A stretch of 37,169 bases of DNA from Desulfobulbaceae bacterium (GCA_011389815.1 JAABTP010000026.1:1-37169); one strand, 5' to 3'; positions 1-7,721 are shown, counted from the stretch's first letter. Translations and numbers: made by a program. The notes: generated from the sequence alone by a model not told the origin.

Positions 1-120
1 GCTCGGCGCCAGGGGCTGGATGTGCCTCCTCTGCCTCTTGCTGCGTAAAAAAAATGAGAGGGGTCTGAACGGTTACCCAGATGATGGTTCATCACCTGCT
101 CTTTGCCTTTCCAGATTAAT

Positions 121-384
121 TCAGGCATGAATGGTTATTTTTTTTATTTCTGTTGTTCCGCAAGCGGACAGCGTGTCAGGTGATCGGGTAAGCAACCCAT
201 CTTTGTCATAGCCGAGAATCTCATCCGGCATTCTGTTGTCCAGAAGTGGAAGCTGTGTTAACTCATCCAGCAAACGTGCCGCTTCCTGAGTATGCGCTGC
301 CGGTACAGCGTCGGCCTGATGATGCTGGAAATAATAATAAAAAGCTTTTTCTTCAACTTTTCGATGTGCTCTATTCAGTGCCAT
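121..384 (-). CDS. VapB-like antitoxin, apparently without its toxin
   Basis: An 87-residue protein. Near residues 52-66 it has the segment MPDEILGYDKDGLL, which closely matches the C-terminal (R/M)xxDEILGYDExGLP segment of many VapB-family type II antitoxins; such segments usually bind the PIN toxin. The N-terminus is basic and does not show an obvious ribbon-helix-helix or AbrB fold, so the DNA-binding half is uncertain. A vapC toxin normally follows at once on the same strand, but the 120 bases left before the window edge hold no PIN-domain start in any frame. The gene is therefore either an orphan or part of a module disrupted at the edge. The family assignment rests on this one motif. 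Confidence 0.6.
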   Translation of the reverse strand: MALNRAHRKVEEKAFYYYFQHHQADAVPAAHTQEAARLLDELTQLPLLDNRMPDEILGYDKDGLLTRSPDTLSACGTTEIKKITIHA

Positions 385-589
385 AGATGTCTCTCAGTAT
401 GTGTTAATGTATATACTGTTCAGGATTTTTGCATTGGAAAAAATCAGATTAAATAACATTGCAACAGAATCAAAGAACTCATTTCATGTAAAAAGAATGG
501 TGCAGATATCATATCCTGTTGTTAAAGTATATCTTTATAAAAGGCGATAACAATAATTCATCATACAATATATCTCTCATACACTCAAT

Positions 590-1273
590 ATGACAGCTCT
601 ATCAAAAACTTGCATTATTGGTGACATCCACGGATGTCTGGACTCTTTGCAAAATCTCCTGAAGCTGATTGAAAAGGAAGCAGACACCTTTGTCTTTCTC
701 GGCGATTATATCGACAGGGGCACACATTCAAAAGAAGTTGTCGAGTGTATCCTGGATTTTAAGAAGAAAAAACAGAACGTGATTACCCTGATAGGTAATC
801 ATGAAATTATGCTGATCAATTATCTGAAAGGCTATGATGACGGTACCTTCATACAAGCCGGTGGAAAAGAAACGCTGAACAGCTACGGAATCAAGCCAAA
901 AACAAAGCCTGACAAGGCAGCAAAGCTCTTTCCCGAAGAACATATGAACTTTTTTCGGGAACTGCCGCTGTTATGGGAAAACGACCACGGTATTTATGCC
1001 CATGCCGGTATTGAACCTGGAGTACACCTGACCCGTCAGGTGAGCAGCTACTGCCTCTGGATCAGAGATGAATTCATCCGCAGTCCCTATAAATTCCCCA
1101 AGCTTGTCGTTTTTGGTCACACTGTCTTTCGGGAACCAATGGTGCAGGAAAATAAAATCGGCATTGATACCGGGGCTGTCTACGGAGGAAAGCTCACCGC
1201 CCTGCTCTTACCGGAAAAAAGGTTTATCTCTGTTGACGGTGAAAAGAACAGTTCCTCCAAGCTCTTCCGTTAA
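590..1273 (+). CDS. PPP-family serine/threonine phosphatase (metallophosphoesterase)
   Basis: A 227-residue protein with the full calcineurin-type metal-binding signature: GDIHG at about residues 11-15, GDYIDRG at about 38-44 and GNHE at about 69-72, followed by the later His motifs HAGIEPG (about 138) and FGHT (about 175). These residues bind two metal ions in the phage-lambda/PrpA-PrpB/ApaH-like branch. The expected activity is protein-phosphate or dinucleotide-tetraphosphate hydrolysis; the substrate cannot be read from the sequence. There is no signal peptide, so it is cytosolic. The ATG at 590 lacks a strong Shine-Dalgarno sequence, but GDIHG sits at the usual distance from it. The gene stands alone and converges on eda. 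Confidence 0.88.
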   Translation: MTALSKTCIIGDIHGCLDSLQNLLKLIEKEADTFVFLGDYIDRGTHSKEVVECILDFKKKKQNVITLIGNHEIMLINYLKGYDDGTFIQAGGKETLNSYGIKPKTKPDKAAKLFPEEHMNFFRELPLLWENDHGIYAHAGIEPGVHLTRQVSSYCLWIRDEFIRSPYKFPKLVVFGHTVFREPMVQENKIGIDTGAVYGGKLTALLLPEKRFISVDGEKNSSSKLFR

Positions 1274-1284
1274 GAGAAGGTTGC

Positions 1285-1935
1285 TCACAACGAGGTTCTT
1301 GCTTCGGCTACAGCCTCTTGAGCCAGCCGGGTTATGGCAGGCCAATCTTCCTGCTCAATACTCGCTGACGGGACAAGCCAGGAACCACCCACACAGGCAA
1401 CATTATCAAGGGCCAGATAGTCGTTATAATTCTGGAGAGTCAGACCACCAGTTGGGCAGAAAGTCACTTGGGGAAAGGGGCCGCTCAAGGATTTGAGCAT
1501 AGGTACGCCGCCTGCTGCCTGGGCAGGAAAAAACTTCATTTCATTCAAGCCTGCTTCCAGGGCCACCATCAACTCTGAAGCCGTTGCGATTCCTGGAATC
1601 AAAGGGATGGCTTCCTTGTCAGCTGCCTTCAAGAGGTTCGGAGTCAAACCGGGACTGATGGCAAAGCACCCTCCTGCCTCTGCCACTGCATGCAGTTCCT
1701 CTCCTGAGAGTACAGTCCCTGCCCCGACCAAGGCCCCTGGAACTTCTTCCCGAATGCGTTGAATGGCCTCAAGGGCTGCATCACTGCGCAAGGTTATTTC
1801 CAGTACCTTGATCCCACCAGCCAACAGGGCCTGGGCCAGAGGGACGGCATGATCAGGATTGCCGATCACAATCACCGGGATAACCGGACCAGCCTGCAGG
1901 ACATCCAAGGCAGATGTGTCTCTTTTCTCCGACAT
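1285..1935 (-). CDS. eda: KDPG/KHG aldolase
   Basis: A 216-residue TIM-barrel aldolase, the usual length for Eda. It cleaves 2-keto-3-deoxy-6-phosphogluconate to pyruvate and glyceraldehyde-3-phosphate, the last step of the Entner-Doudoroff pathway. Recognisable motifs are the catalytic Glu in KVLEITLRS (near residue 46), GAGTVL, the ISPG loop, and the Schiff-base Lys in MKFFPAQ (near residue 134), followed by the phosphate-binding PTGGL. A strong Shine-Dalgarno sequence (AGGAGG, about 6 nt upstream) supports the ATG at 1935. It lies directly downstream of edd on the same strand, separated by a REP-like hairpin element, and the two presumably share a transcript. It converges on the phosphatase gene with an 11-base gap. 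Confidence 0.95.
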   Translation of the reverse strand: MSEKRDTSALDVLQAGPVIPVIVIGNPDHAVPLAQALLAGGIKVLEITLRSDAALEAIQRIREEVPGALVGAGTVLSGEELHAVAEAGGCFAISPGLTPNLLKAADKEAIPLIPGIATASELMVALEAGLNEMKFFPAQAAGGVPMLKSLSGPFPQVTFCPTGGLTLQNYNDYLALDNVACVGGSWLVPSASIEQEDWPAITRLAQEAVAEARTSL

Positions 1936-1953
1936 TTACTCCTCCTTTTGTAA

Positions 1954-2012
1954 GGGCAGGCCCCTGTGCCTGCCCGGTATGCAACAAGGGCGAACACAGG
2001 GATTCGCGCCTA
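1954..2012. repeat. REP-like double-hairpin element between edd and eda
   Basis: Two adjacent inverted repeats. The first, 1954-1975, is GGGCAGGC and GCCTGCCC around a six-base loop. The second, 1988-2010, pairs GGGCGAA with TTCGCGCC around CACAGG. The pair of words (GGGCAGGC...GCCTGCCC next to GGGCGAACACAGGGATTCGC...CCTACG) resembles a short dispersed intergenic repeat seen in many bacterial genomes; that resemblance is from memory. The edd stop codon is formed by the CTA at 2010-2012, so the repeat edge reaches into the gene end. In the RNA it could stabilise the edd 3' end or attenuate read-through into eda. Confidence 0.65.
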
Positions 2013-3815
2013 CGATATAATTGCACTGGCCCCTTGTTCGGCACCGGATAATGCATTGCGCAGGACGGAAAAGATCGGATGACCCTGGGCCTGATACGAG
2101 GTCGTTAACTCGACGGCCTGCCGTTGAGCCAATTCCTCTTCAGCAACCTTGAGTTCCAACAGGTTGTTGCGGGCATCCATGCATATTATATCCCCGTCCT
2201 GCACCTTGGCCAGCAGACCGCCTGCTGCGGCTTCCGGTGTACAATGAATAGCAAAGGGTACCTTACCCGAGGCCCCGGATAACCGGCCATCCGTCACCAG
2301 CCCTACCTTATATCCCTGTTCCATACTGATTGCCAGCCAGGTAATCAGCTTATGCAGCTCAGGCATTCCATTGGCCCTTGGCCCTTGAAAACGAAGTACT
2401 GCCACTACATCACGATACAGCAAGCCCTCATGAAAGGCCTGTTCCAATTCCTGCTGACTGTGAAACACCAAGGCCGGGGCCTCGACCACAGTGTCTTCCC
2501 CATCAGCTAAGGCAGAGATCTTCATGATGGCCCGCCCCAAATTACCGGATAACAGCTTAATACCACTGATCGACGCAAAGGGTTTGCCCAGCGGAGCAAT
2601 GATTTCAGGATCACGACTCTGTTCCGGCCCATCCTGCCAAACCGCTTTGCCTTGGTGCAAAACTGGTTGGTCCAGATAGCTGCTCAGACCAGGGCCAACC
2701 ACGGTCTCCACCTCTTCGTGAAGCAAACCTCCCTCAAGAAGCTCCCGAATCAGCAAAGGCATACCACCTGCCTGCTGAAAGGAGTTAATGTCTCCTGAGC
2801 CATTGGGATAGATCCGCACAAGCAGGGGCACAACCTCGGAAAGCTCGGCAAAATCAGTCCAGTTGATCTGAACCCCAGCGGCCCTGGCAATGGCCACCAG
2901 ATGCATGGTCTCGTTGGTGGAACCGCCTGTTGCCAACAGACCAACCATTGCATTAATCACGGCCTTTTCACTGACAACCCGGCCCATTGGAATATACTTC
3001 TCACCTAAATGGCTATTCTGTACAACCTGTGCAGCAGCAGCCTGGGTCAGAGCAACACGCAACTCAGTCTCAGCATTGACAAAGGAGGCTCCAGGAAGAT
3101 GCAGCCCCAGCATCTCTGCAATCAGCTGGTTAGAATTGGCTGTGCCGTAAAAGGTGCAGGTGCCTGGACTATGATAGGCGCGACATTCTGAAGCCAGCAG
3201 TGCGTCCTGCCCGACCTCCCCTTTGGCAAAGCGTTCCCGTACCTGATTCTTTTCTCTATTACCAATACCGGATTGCATGGGACCACCAGGAACCAGGATC
3301 ATCGGCAGGTGACCGTATTGCAGCCCGCCCATAAGGAGTCCGGGCATGATCTTATCACAGACCCCGAGCAACAAGGCCCCATCAAAGACATTATGGGACA
3401 GGGCAATCACCGTGGACAGAGCAATTACATCCCGACTCATCAGGCTCAGATCCATGCCCGGTTCCCCCTGGGTCACACCGTCGCACATGGCAGGTACACC
3501 ACCTGCAACCTGGGCTGTACCTCCGGCCTCAGCCACAGCAGCTTTAATCAGGTCAGGATAACGACCAAGCGGTTGATGGGCCGAGAGTACATCGTTATAG
3601 GAGGTAACAATTCCGATATTGGGTGTGTGATCGTCCAGCAGTGCAGTCCGCGAGGCCGGACAACCAGCCAGATCATGGGCAAAATTGCTACAGGGGAGCT
3701 GCTTGCGGAAAGGGCCGCGTACCTTGGCAGCTTCTATCTGCTCCACATAGGCTGTGCGGGTTTCCTGGCTGCGTTCAATAATGCGACGGGTGACTTGTTC
3801 AATGGTTTTATGCAT
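2010..3815 (-). CDS. edd: 6-phosphogluconate dehydratase
   Basis: About 601 residues, matching the roughly 603-residue E. coli Edd nearly end to end. It dehydrates 6-phosphogluconate to KDPG, the committed step of the Entner-Doudoroff pathway, using an Fe-S cluster. Family motifs include [21 protein letters not shown] and [13 protein letters not shown], which carry the cluster-region cysteines of the IlvD/Edd family, then LATGGSTN and [14 protein letters not shown] prefer the ATG at 3815, which gives an N-terminus [20 protein letters not shown] that aligns with E. coli Edd; an in-frame GTG three codons upstream has no better ribosome site. It is divergent from the toxin-antitoxin pair at 3876 and upstream of eda. 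A distant pgl (20528-21220) could supply its substrate. Confidence 0.95.
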   Translation of the reverse strand: MHKTIEQVTRRIIERSQETRTAYVEQIEAAKVRGPFRKQLPCSNFAHDLAGCPASRTALLDDHTPNIGIVTSYNDVLSAHQPLGRYPDLIKAAVAEAGGTAQVAGGVPAMCDGVTQGEPGMDLSLMSRDVIALSTVIALSHNVFDGALLLGVCDKIMPGLLMGGLQYGHLPMILVPGGPMQSGIGNREKNQVRERFAKGEVGQDALLASECRAYHSPGTCTFYGTANSNQLIAEMLGLHLPGASFVNAETELRVALTQAAAAQVVQNSHLGEKYIPMGRVVSEKAVINAMVGLLATGGSTNETMHLVAIARAAGVQINWTDFAELSEVVPLLVRIYPNGSGDINSFQQAGGMPLLIRELLEGGLLHEEVETVVGPGLSSYLDQPVLHQGKAVWQDGPEQSRDPEIIAPLGKPFASISGIKLLSGNLGRAIMKISALADGEDTVVEAPALVFHSQQELEQAFHEGLLYRDVVAVLRFQGPRANGMPELHKLITWLAISMEQGYKVGLVTDGRLSGASGKVPFAIHCTPEAAAGGLLAKVQDGDIICMDARNNLLELKVAEEELAQRQAVELTTSYQAQGHPIFSVLRNALSGAEQGASAIIS

Positions 3816-3837
3816 GGTGTCCACGAGCTGTTTTAAC

Positions 3838-3866
3838 TTGACAGTATGTCACATACGACATACTCT
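3838..3866 (+). promoter_or_regulatory. Promoter with palindromic operator for the toxin-antitoxin pair
   Basis: TTGACA at 3838-3843 and TACTCT at 3861-3866 are separated by exactly 17 bases, a near-consensus sigma-70 promoter. Filling the spacer and overlapping the -10 box is a perfect inverted repeat: GTATGTC at 3844-3850 and GACATAC at 3857-3863, with a six-base gap. This is a plausible operator for the XRE-type antitoxin encoded downstream, giving autorepression by occlusion of the -10. The predicted transcription start (about 3873) lies only a few bases before the toxin ATG at 3876, so the mRNA would be nearly leaderless. Confidence 0.75.
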
Positions 3867-3875
3867 TGAAATACA

Positions 3876-4208
3876 ATGAAGCTGAAAAATAAACCTATAG
3901 TCTGGCTGCACGGAGAAATAAAATCTCCGCCATTGTCTGACAAGTCAAGGTTGGAAGCAGGATATATGTTACGACTTCTGCAATCTGGCAAATCTTTATC
4001 CTTGCCTCAATCAAGACCTTTACCCGTCATCGGCCCGAGATGTCATGAACTCAGGATAAACGACAGAGATGCAACATGGCGAATCATCTACCGAGTTGAT
4101 TCGGATGCTGTCGTGCTTCTGGAAGTATTCAGTAAAAAGACTCAAAAAACGCCTCAGTCAGTGATTGATGTGTGTAAAGAGCGACTCAAATCATACGATC
4201 ATGGATAA
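3876..4208 (+). CDS. RelE/HigB-like toxin (phage-derived Gp49/DUF891 type)
   Basis: A 110-residue basic protein. The core PLPVIGPRCHELRINDRD, then WRIIYRVDSDAVVLLEVFSKKTQ, is the beta-strand pattern of the RelE/ParE superfamily branch called Gp49-like/HigB: (E/D)LR...RxxY...hhhhhhFxKKtqktP. Members are ribosome-dependent mRNA interferases neutralised by an XRE antitoxin. The helical N-terminus and the KKTQKTPQSVID segment near residues 88-99 are typical. The toxin precedes its antitoxin (HigBA order) and the genes overlap by 8 bases, implying translational coupling. The predicted promoter leaves almost no leader, so toxin translation may be inefficient. Activity is inferred from family and gene order. 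Confidence 0.85.
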   Translation: MKLKNKPIVWLHGEIKSPPLSDKSRLEAGYMLRLLQSGKSLSLPQSRPLPVIGPRCHELRINDRDATWRIIYRVDSDAVVLLEVFSKKTQKTPQSVIDVCKERLKSYDHG

Positions 4209-4512
4209 AAGTAAACAAAAAACTCTGGAAAAGAAAGGCTGGAAAATAGGTTCAGCCGATGAATTTCTCCACCTGACAGCAGAAGAAAGCGAGTATATTG
4301 AGATAAAAATCAAACTGAGTAATTATCTCAGGTCATTCCGTAAAACTCAAAATCTGACCCAGGCCCAATTAGCGGAATTAATCCATTCCAGTCAGTCCCG
4401 AGTTGCCAAGATGGAGCATGGTGACCCGACGGTTTCACTGGATCTGATTATTCGCTCTTTATTCGCAATGGGCACAACAAAACAAGATTTGGCTCAGGAG
4501 CTGCTGACGTAA
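4201..4512 (+). CDS. XRE-family antitoxin, partner of the preceding toxin
   Basis: About 103 residues if read from the ATG at 4201, which overlaps the toxin stop by 8 bases. I prefer it to the in-frame start at 4165, which would extend deep into the toxin gene. The C-terminal half is a helix-turn-helix: LRSFRKTQNLTQAQLAELI, then SSQSRVAKMEHGDPTVSLDLI, the HTH_3/Cro-C1 pattern. Antitoxins of this type bind the toxin and repress the operon. The likely binding site is the inverted repeat at 3844-3863. It ends tail-to-tail with the TPR gene, with four bases between the stops. Confidence 0.88.
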   Translation: MDKSKQKTLEKKGWKIGSADEFLHLTAEESEYIEIKIKLSNYLRSFRKTQNLTQAQLAELIHSSQSRVAKMEHGDPTVSLDLIIRSLFAMGTTKQDLAQELLT

Positions 4513-4516
4513 CTTC

Positions 4517-5065
4517 TCACGCCTTTCTCCGTAGTTCCCTGTCCGGTTCTTGCCTTTCTCGGATGCGCTTCAGGACTTCCTTACGCAGGCTGATGGCCCA
4601 GTTACGGAGTTTCTCATCAGGAGCCGGATCCTTTATGGCAATGAGCTTATTCAGACAGGCATGAGCAGCACTGTACTTTCCAAAGCCTGACAGTATCTGC
4701 GCCTTGAGATACAGGGCTTCGGGGTGTTCCGGGTTACGGGCAAGTACAGCATTCGCGGTTTTGAGCGCCTTGGCAAATTTCTGTTTGCTTTGCAAAATTC
4801 TGATTTTCTCCACCTCGGCGGCAAGCTGTTCATTCAGGGAAAAGGTTCCTGGACTGCCATTGTAGAAATACATAAGGACACCTGAAACCTTATCGATAAA
4901 GTATATGAAAGGAACAGGGAAGATGAGGCCGAACAGTATAAGGATACTTAAATAGAACCATTCATGTAGCCAGGCGAGCAGAGCTCCGGGCCACAGGGAT
5001 CTTATAAATACCCTGATGTACATTGCAAGGTACTGCGTTCTGATAAAAAGGTCTTTGTCCTTCAT
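4517..5065 (-). CDS. Small membrane-anchored TPR protein
   Basis: A 182-residue protein of two parts. Residues about 35-70 are strongly hydrophobic (for example FYLSILILFGLIFPVPFIYF), giving one or two membrane segments. Residues about 80-165 form TPR-like helix pairs: KFAKALKTANAVLARNPEHP, then EALYLKAQILSGFGKYSAAH with the typical A/G/Y spacing. The C-terminus is highly charged. It probably displays a protein-binding platform at the inner membrane; the partner is unknown. No neighbour points to a pathway. I do not recognise a named family beyond the repeat type. Confidence 0.7.
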   Translation of the reverse strand: MKDKDLFIRTQYLAMYIRVFIRSLWPGALLAWLHEWFYLSILILFGLIFPVPFIYFIDKVSGVLMYFYNGSPGTFSLNEQLAAEVEKIRILQSKQKFAKALKTANAVLARNPEHPEALYLKAQILSGFGKYSAAHACLNKLIAIKDPAPDEKLRNWAISLRKEVLKRIRERQEPDRELRRKA

Positions 5066-5131
5066 GGTGTTTTTTTCTTCGGCTTGCCAAGGCTCCGCGA
5101 TACATCAGAGGGGTAGTTTTGGAAGAGATGT

Positions 5132-5245
5132 CTAAAGTGTCGTATGAGTGATTCGTTGCAGAACAAAGATATCACCTTCAGGGGTTTCAATCATTACATC
5201 CTGATCATCCTTGGCTTTAGTCAGGAGTCGGCCTTCTGTACACAG
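5132..5245 (-). other. Short open frame downstream of xisI, possible antitoxin-like fragment
   Basis: Between xisI and the TPR gene the minus strand holds an open stretch ending at a TAG (5132-5134). Its translation includes EGRLLTKAKDDQDVMIETP followed by EGDIFVLQRITH. It reads like the C-terminal half of a small soluble protein, but has no good start codon or ribosome site. It may be the tail of a decayed small gene. I do not recognise the family and the call is weak. Confidence 0.2.
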
Positions 5246-5254
5246 TGTCCGGCT

Positions 5255-5587
5255 TCAACCCACCCCGTATCCGGTGTGAGGACGAACATGACCGGGCCGG
5301 AAGGCAAGCACGATATCCTCCTTGGGAATCCCTTCTTCAGCCAGTTCCGAAGCCACTCCCGAGGGGGTGCCGTCATGCTGTATCCATATTTTATCTCCGA
5401 TGAGATCAATATGCAGCACCGAACCATGAATCCGGCGTGACCCGTTCCATCCGACGTGCATCAGTTCATAATGATTCCCGTCGGCTCCGATCACGATTTC
5501 CGGCTCAATGACACCGTTCGAGGGCTTGGAGGCATAACGACGTATAAGGTCTTCCACTATTTTTCGGTAAGCTGCTGCGGCACCCAT
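5255..5587 (-). CDS. xisI: XisI-family protein
   Basis: A 110-residue protein with the XisI pattern: an N-terminal helix (AYRKIVEDLIRRYAS), then HYELMHVGWNGSRRIHGSVLH with the conserved GW...RxxxxxxHIDL, then DKIWIQHDGTPSGVASELAE, and a C-terminal GIPKEDIVLAFRPGHVRPHT. XisI is known as one of the fdxN-element excision controlling factors of Nostoc/Anabaena, where it acts with XisH and the recombinase XisF. Here it overlaps xisH by 31 bases, the normal tight pairing. No XisF-like recombinase is in the window, so a role in excision is not supported; a host-maintenance or toxin-antitoxin-like role is possible but unproven. Confidence 0.88.
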   Translation of the reverse strand: MGAAAAYRKIVEDLIRRYASKPSNGVIEPEIVIGADGNHYELMHVGWNGSRRIHGSVLHIDLIGDKIWIQHDGTPSGVASELAEEGIPKEDIVLAFRPGHVRPHTGYGVG

Positions 5588-5991
5588 TCTCTGACCCTTT
5601 CGTGAATTTCATCAAATACGATGAGCTTAATCTGTTCTCTGCTTATCATCAGTTGTCCTATCTCTTCTCTGAATATACCGTCATAAGCGAAAGAAGGCAC
5701 GGCCAGCCAGAGCATTCGTTCGGGATCAATTTCGGCAAGAAGATTCCGATACATATTGTACTGCCCGATGCTTTGGCCCAGTTCATGTATATCCGATTCT
5801 CCTATAAAACTCTTGATCTCAACAGCTATCTTTCGTCCTTCTTTCTCCGCTCCTATCGGTCGGTCAGCTCCCAAGTCGATGTAGAGATTTCTGCCTCCGT
5901 AGGAGAGATGAAGCGGGTCATCGGTGATTCTCCAGTCGTCCGCTGCCAAGGCCTTGACAACGGTATTATGGTAAAGGTCTTTTTTCGGCAT
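5557..5991 (-). CDS. xisH: XisH-family protein (PD-(D/E)XK-like)
   Basis: A 144-residue protein starting MPKKDLYHNTVVKAL, the typical XisH opening (MxxxDxYHxxVxxAL), followed by DDWRITDDPLHLSYGG. The segment LYIDLGADRPIGAEKEGRKI, then AVEIKSFIG (about residues 33-62), carries the D...ExK arrangement of endonuclease-like PD-(D/E)XK folds, and IHELGQSIGQYNMYRNLL is the usual helix after the core. The family was named for control of fdxN-element excision in heterocystous cyanobacteria, and homologues occur widely without that element. It is first in a two-gene operon with xisI. A second, degraded copy of the locus lies at 23458-23917. Confidence 0.9.
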   Translation of the reverse strand: MPKKDLYHNTVVKALAADDWRITDDPLHLSYGGRNLYIDLGADRPIGAEKEGRKIAVEIKSFIGESDIHELGQSIGQYNMYRNLLAEIDPERMLWLAVPSFAYDGIFREEIGQLMISREQIKLIVFDEIHERVREWVPQQLTEK

Positions 5992-6158
5992 AATCTGTTT
6001 TGGCCGTGCTTAAAAGCAACCGGTTTCTTCTTTCCATTATAGCCTTCATAGTTCGTGTTGTACACACGTCATCCCTTTTCACAGGTATTGGTGAAGGTCA
6101 CAGGGAAGCCCCGTGCAGGATGCAATTTCCGTATCAAAGTATCAAAGATCCCTTGCCA

Positions 6159-6270
6159 CCCACCGTTAAAACGGTGGGCTATTATCAATCGCCCCTCCGG
6201 GGCGGGGATACTCGGAAAACAGCGTCCCGGAGGGACTGTCGAAAAATAGCCCGGTGTTTCAACGCCGGGC
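6159..6270. repeat. Multi-hairpin dispersed-repeat element
   Basis: Four compact inverted repeats in 112 bases: 6159-6178 (CCCACCGTT/AACGGTGGG, 2-base loop), 6190-6204 (CGCCCC/GGGGCG), 6224-6236 (GTCCC/GGGAC) and 6249-6270 (GCCCGGTG/CGCCGGGC with one G-T pair). In addition GGGCTATT at 6176-6183 is exactly complementary to AATAGCCC at 6245-6252, so an outer stem can enclose the middle hairpins but competes with the first and last ones. The words (CCACCGTT..AACGGTGGGCTATT, GCCCCTCCGGGGC, AATAGCCCGG) resemble an intergenic palindromic repeat found in many unrelated bacteria. It lies between xisH and the downstream end of the HU-like gene. Confidence 0.7.
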
Positions 6271-6287
6271 ACACCAAACCTGTTCTC

Positions 6288-7355
6288 CTACACCCTCACA
6301 TCCAGCACATCAACCAGCCGCCCGGAATACGAGTTCCGTATCATATCCACCAGCTCACTAAAGCTGTTCACCCGGATATTCAGGCCGGACACCGCAGAAC
6401 CGCCAAAGCCGTTCAGGGTGTAGTCTCCGTTCATCGTGACCGTGACCGACGGGCCGACTGCGCCCCCTTCGGTCATATCAAGCAGACTGAAGAGGAGGTG
6501 CCCTTCATGGATATCCAGCACGGCCTGGATACGCAGCATTTCATCCGCCATGACCATACCGCTGGTTGCACTGACATAGGGACTGTTGCCACTGCCGCTG
6601 AGGATACCGTACTCCATCCCGGGCCCGAAGCCGTCAATGCGCAGGGGCGAACGCAACATCCGTTCATACACGCCGGTACGCACGGTTCCGTGTTCTGTGT
6701 ACTGGGTGCTGATGGACACGGTGTACTCGTTATTCCACGGATTAGCCTGAGCCGGGATGTCCGGCACCACCAGGACGCTTGCGGCCGAAATCATGCCGAA
6801 CTGCGCCTGGGTACTTTGTCCGCTCTGCGTACCGGAAATGATGCAGCCGCAGTCCGGGTCCTGATCGTCAAAGTTGAGGTTGGTTCCAGTGAGCTTCAAC
6901 ACGCCCTGCGGGTTGAGTACGTTGGGCAGTTTGAGCCGGGTGTCTTCAGCCGAGGTGATCAGGGGCATCTTTTTCGACATGGGCACTCGTTCCAATCGGG
7001 CCTCATTGCGTATTTTGCGAACAAAGGGCGGTGAGGCGTGAATCCTGACCTGCAGGAGATCGTCCCGGTCAGGCAACGGAGAATCTGGTGAATCCAGTCT
7101 GCCGAGAAAGGAAAGTGTATAGGTGAAGGCGTCTTCCAAAGTAACCTGGTCGCCGTCAAGCAGGCTTTCCTGAATCACCTCGTGCTCGGTGTCCATGACC
7201 GTGCGGATCACTTCCTCGCTCAGATTGGGCTGCCGTTCGGCAATCCGGGCAATTATGTCATCTTTGCCAAGGATATTGCGGGGCACAAAACGGATCTTGT
7301 AAGATTGCGGGGTGGTGAGGGCATTGACTGTGGGGGTCCATTGAATCGTATGCAT
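6288..7355 (-). CDS. HU/IHF-like DNA-binding domain protein with DUF4469-type C-terminus
   Basis: About 355 residues from the ATG at 7355, which has GGAG about 10 bases upstream; the longer frame from 7397 has no such site. Residues about 1-115 (VPRNILGKDDIIARIAERQP, later DAFTYTLSFLGRL and LLQVRIHASPPF) resemble the divergent HU/IHF-like domain fused to DUF4469 in several phyla. The rest is beta-rich, with KLTGTNLNFDDQDPDCGCII like an IPT/Ig strand set. Such proteins are uncharacterised; DNA binding by the N-terminal part is a family inference. There is no signal peptide. It is monocistronic and divergent from trpC across a minisatellite. The DUF4469 assignment is from memory. Confidence 0.6.
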   Translation of the reverse strand: MHTIQWTPTVNALTTPQSYKIRFVPRNILGKDDIIARIAERQPNLSEEVIRTVMDTEHEVIQESLLDGDQVTLEDAFTYTLSFLGRLDSPDSPLPDRDDLLQVRIHASPPFVRKIRNEARLERVPMSKKMPLITSAEDTRLKLPNVLNPQGVLKLTGTNLNFDDQDPDCGCIISGTQSGQSTQAQFGMISAASVLVVPDIPAQANPWNNEYTVSISTQYTEHGTVRTGVYERMLRSPLRIDGFGPGMEYGILSGSGNSPYVSATSGMVMADEMLRIQAVLDIHEGHLLFSLLDMTEGGAVGPSVTVTMNGDYTLNGFGGSAVSGLNIRVNSFSELVDMIRNSYSGRLVDVLDVRV

Positions 7356-7487
7356 GGCTGGTCTCCATAAGATTGAATGAGGAATGTTATAGAACAACGG
7401 GAAAAGTGTATTCCGGTTTAAAACTGTATGGTTATTTTGTCAAGGACTTTTTTTTGGGCAAAGAAAAGGAGGACGCCTGACTTTTCA

Positions 7488-7610
7488 TCGGGCGAGGAAA
7501 AGAAAAAACCTCGGGCGAGGGAAAAGAAAACCCTCGCTCGAAGGAAAGGAAAAGCCTCGGGCGAAGGAAAGAAAAAACCTCGGGCGAGGAAAAGAAAAAC
7601 CTTCGCCCGA
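7488..7610. repeat. Minisatellite: five 23-bp units
   Basis: Five consecutive units of exactly 23 bases begin at 7488, 7511, 7534, 7557 and 7580. Most open with TCGGGCGA, the third with TCGCTCGA, and continue as a purine tract (GGAAAAGAAAAAACC-like). The next eight bases, 7603-7610 (TCGCCCGA), are the exact reverse complement of the unit opening, so the array can close as a hairpin. It lies in the 366-base gap between the divergent starts of the HU-like gene and trpC. The unit length is not a multiple of three and no gene spans it. It is not CRISPR: there are no spacers. Confidence 0.9.
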
Positions 7611-7721
7611 TGGTGTCCAGAACCCTTGTCCTTCATTCCCTGTTGCATAATCACCCTCAGCTTTGTACACTCCTGAAAAAAGATCCTCTATCCCAAAAAG
7701 CATAATCCTCATACAACCAGC

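Noticed and set aside
1-120. vapC toxin downstream of the first antitoxin
   Set aside because: No frame on the minus strand shows a PIN start (hhhDTN/DTS); only an uninformative open frame to the window edge.
6000-7034. 344-codon plus-strand frame opposite the HU-like gene
   Set aside because: It crosses the hairpin repeat and gives an unstructured His/Gly-rich translation; the minus-strand frame has a ribosome site and a domain pattern.
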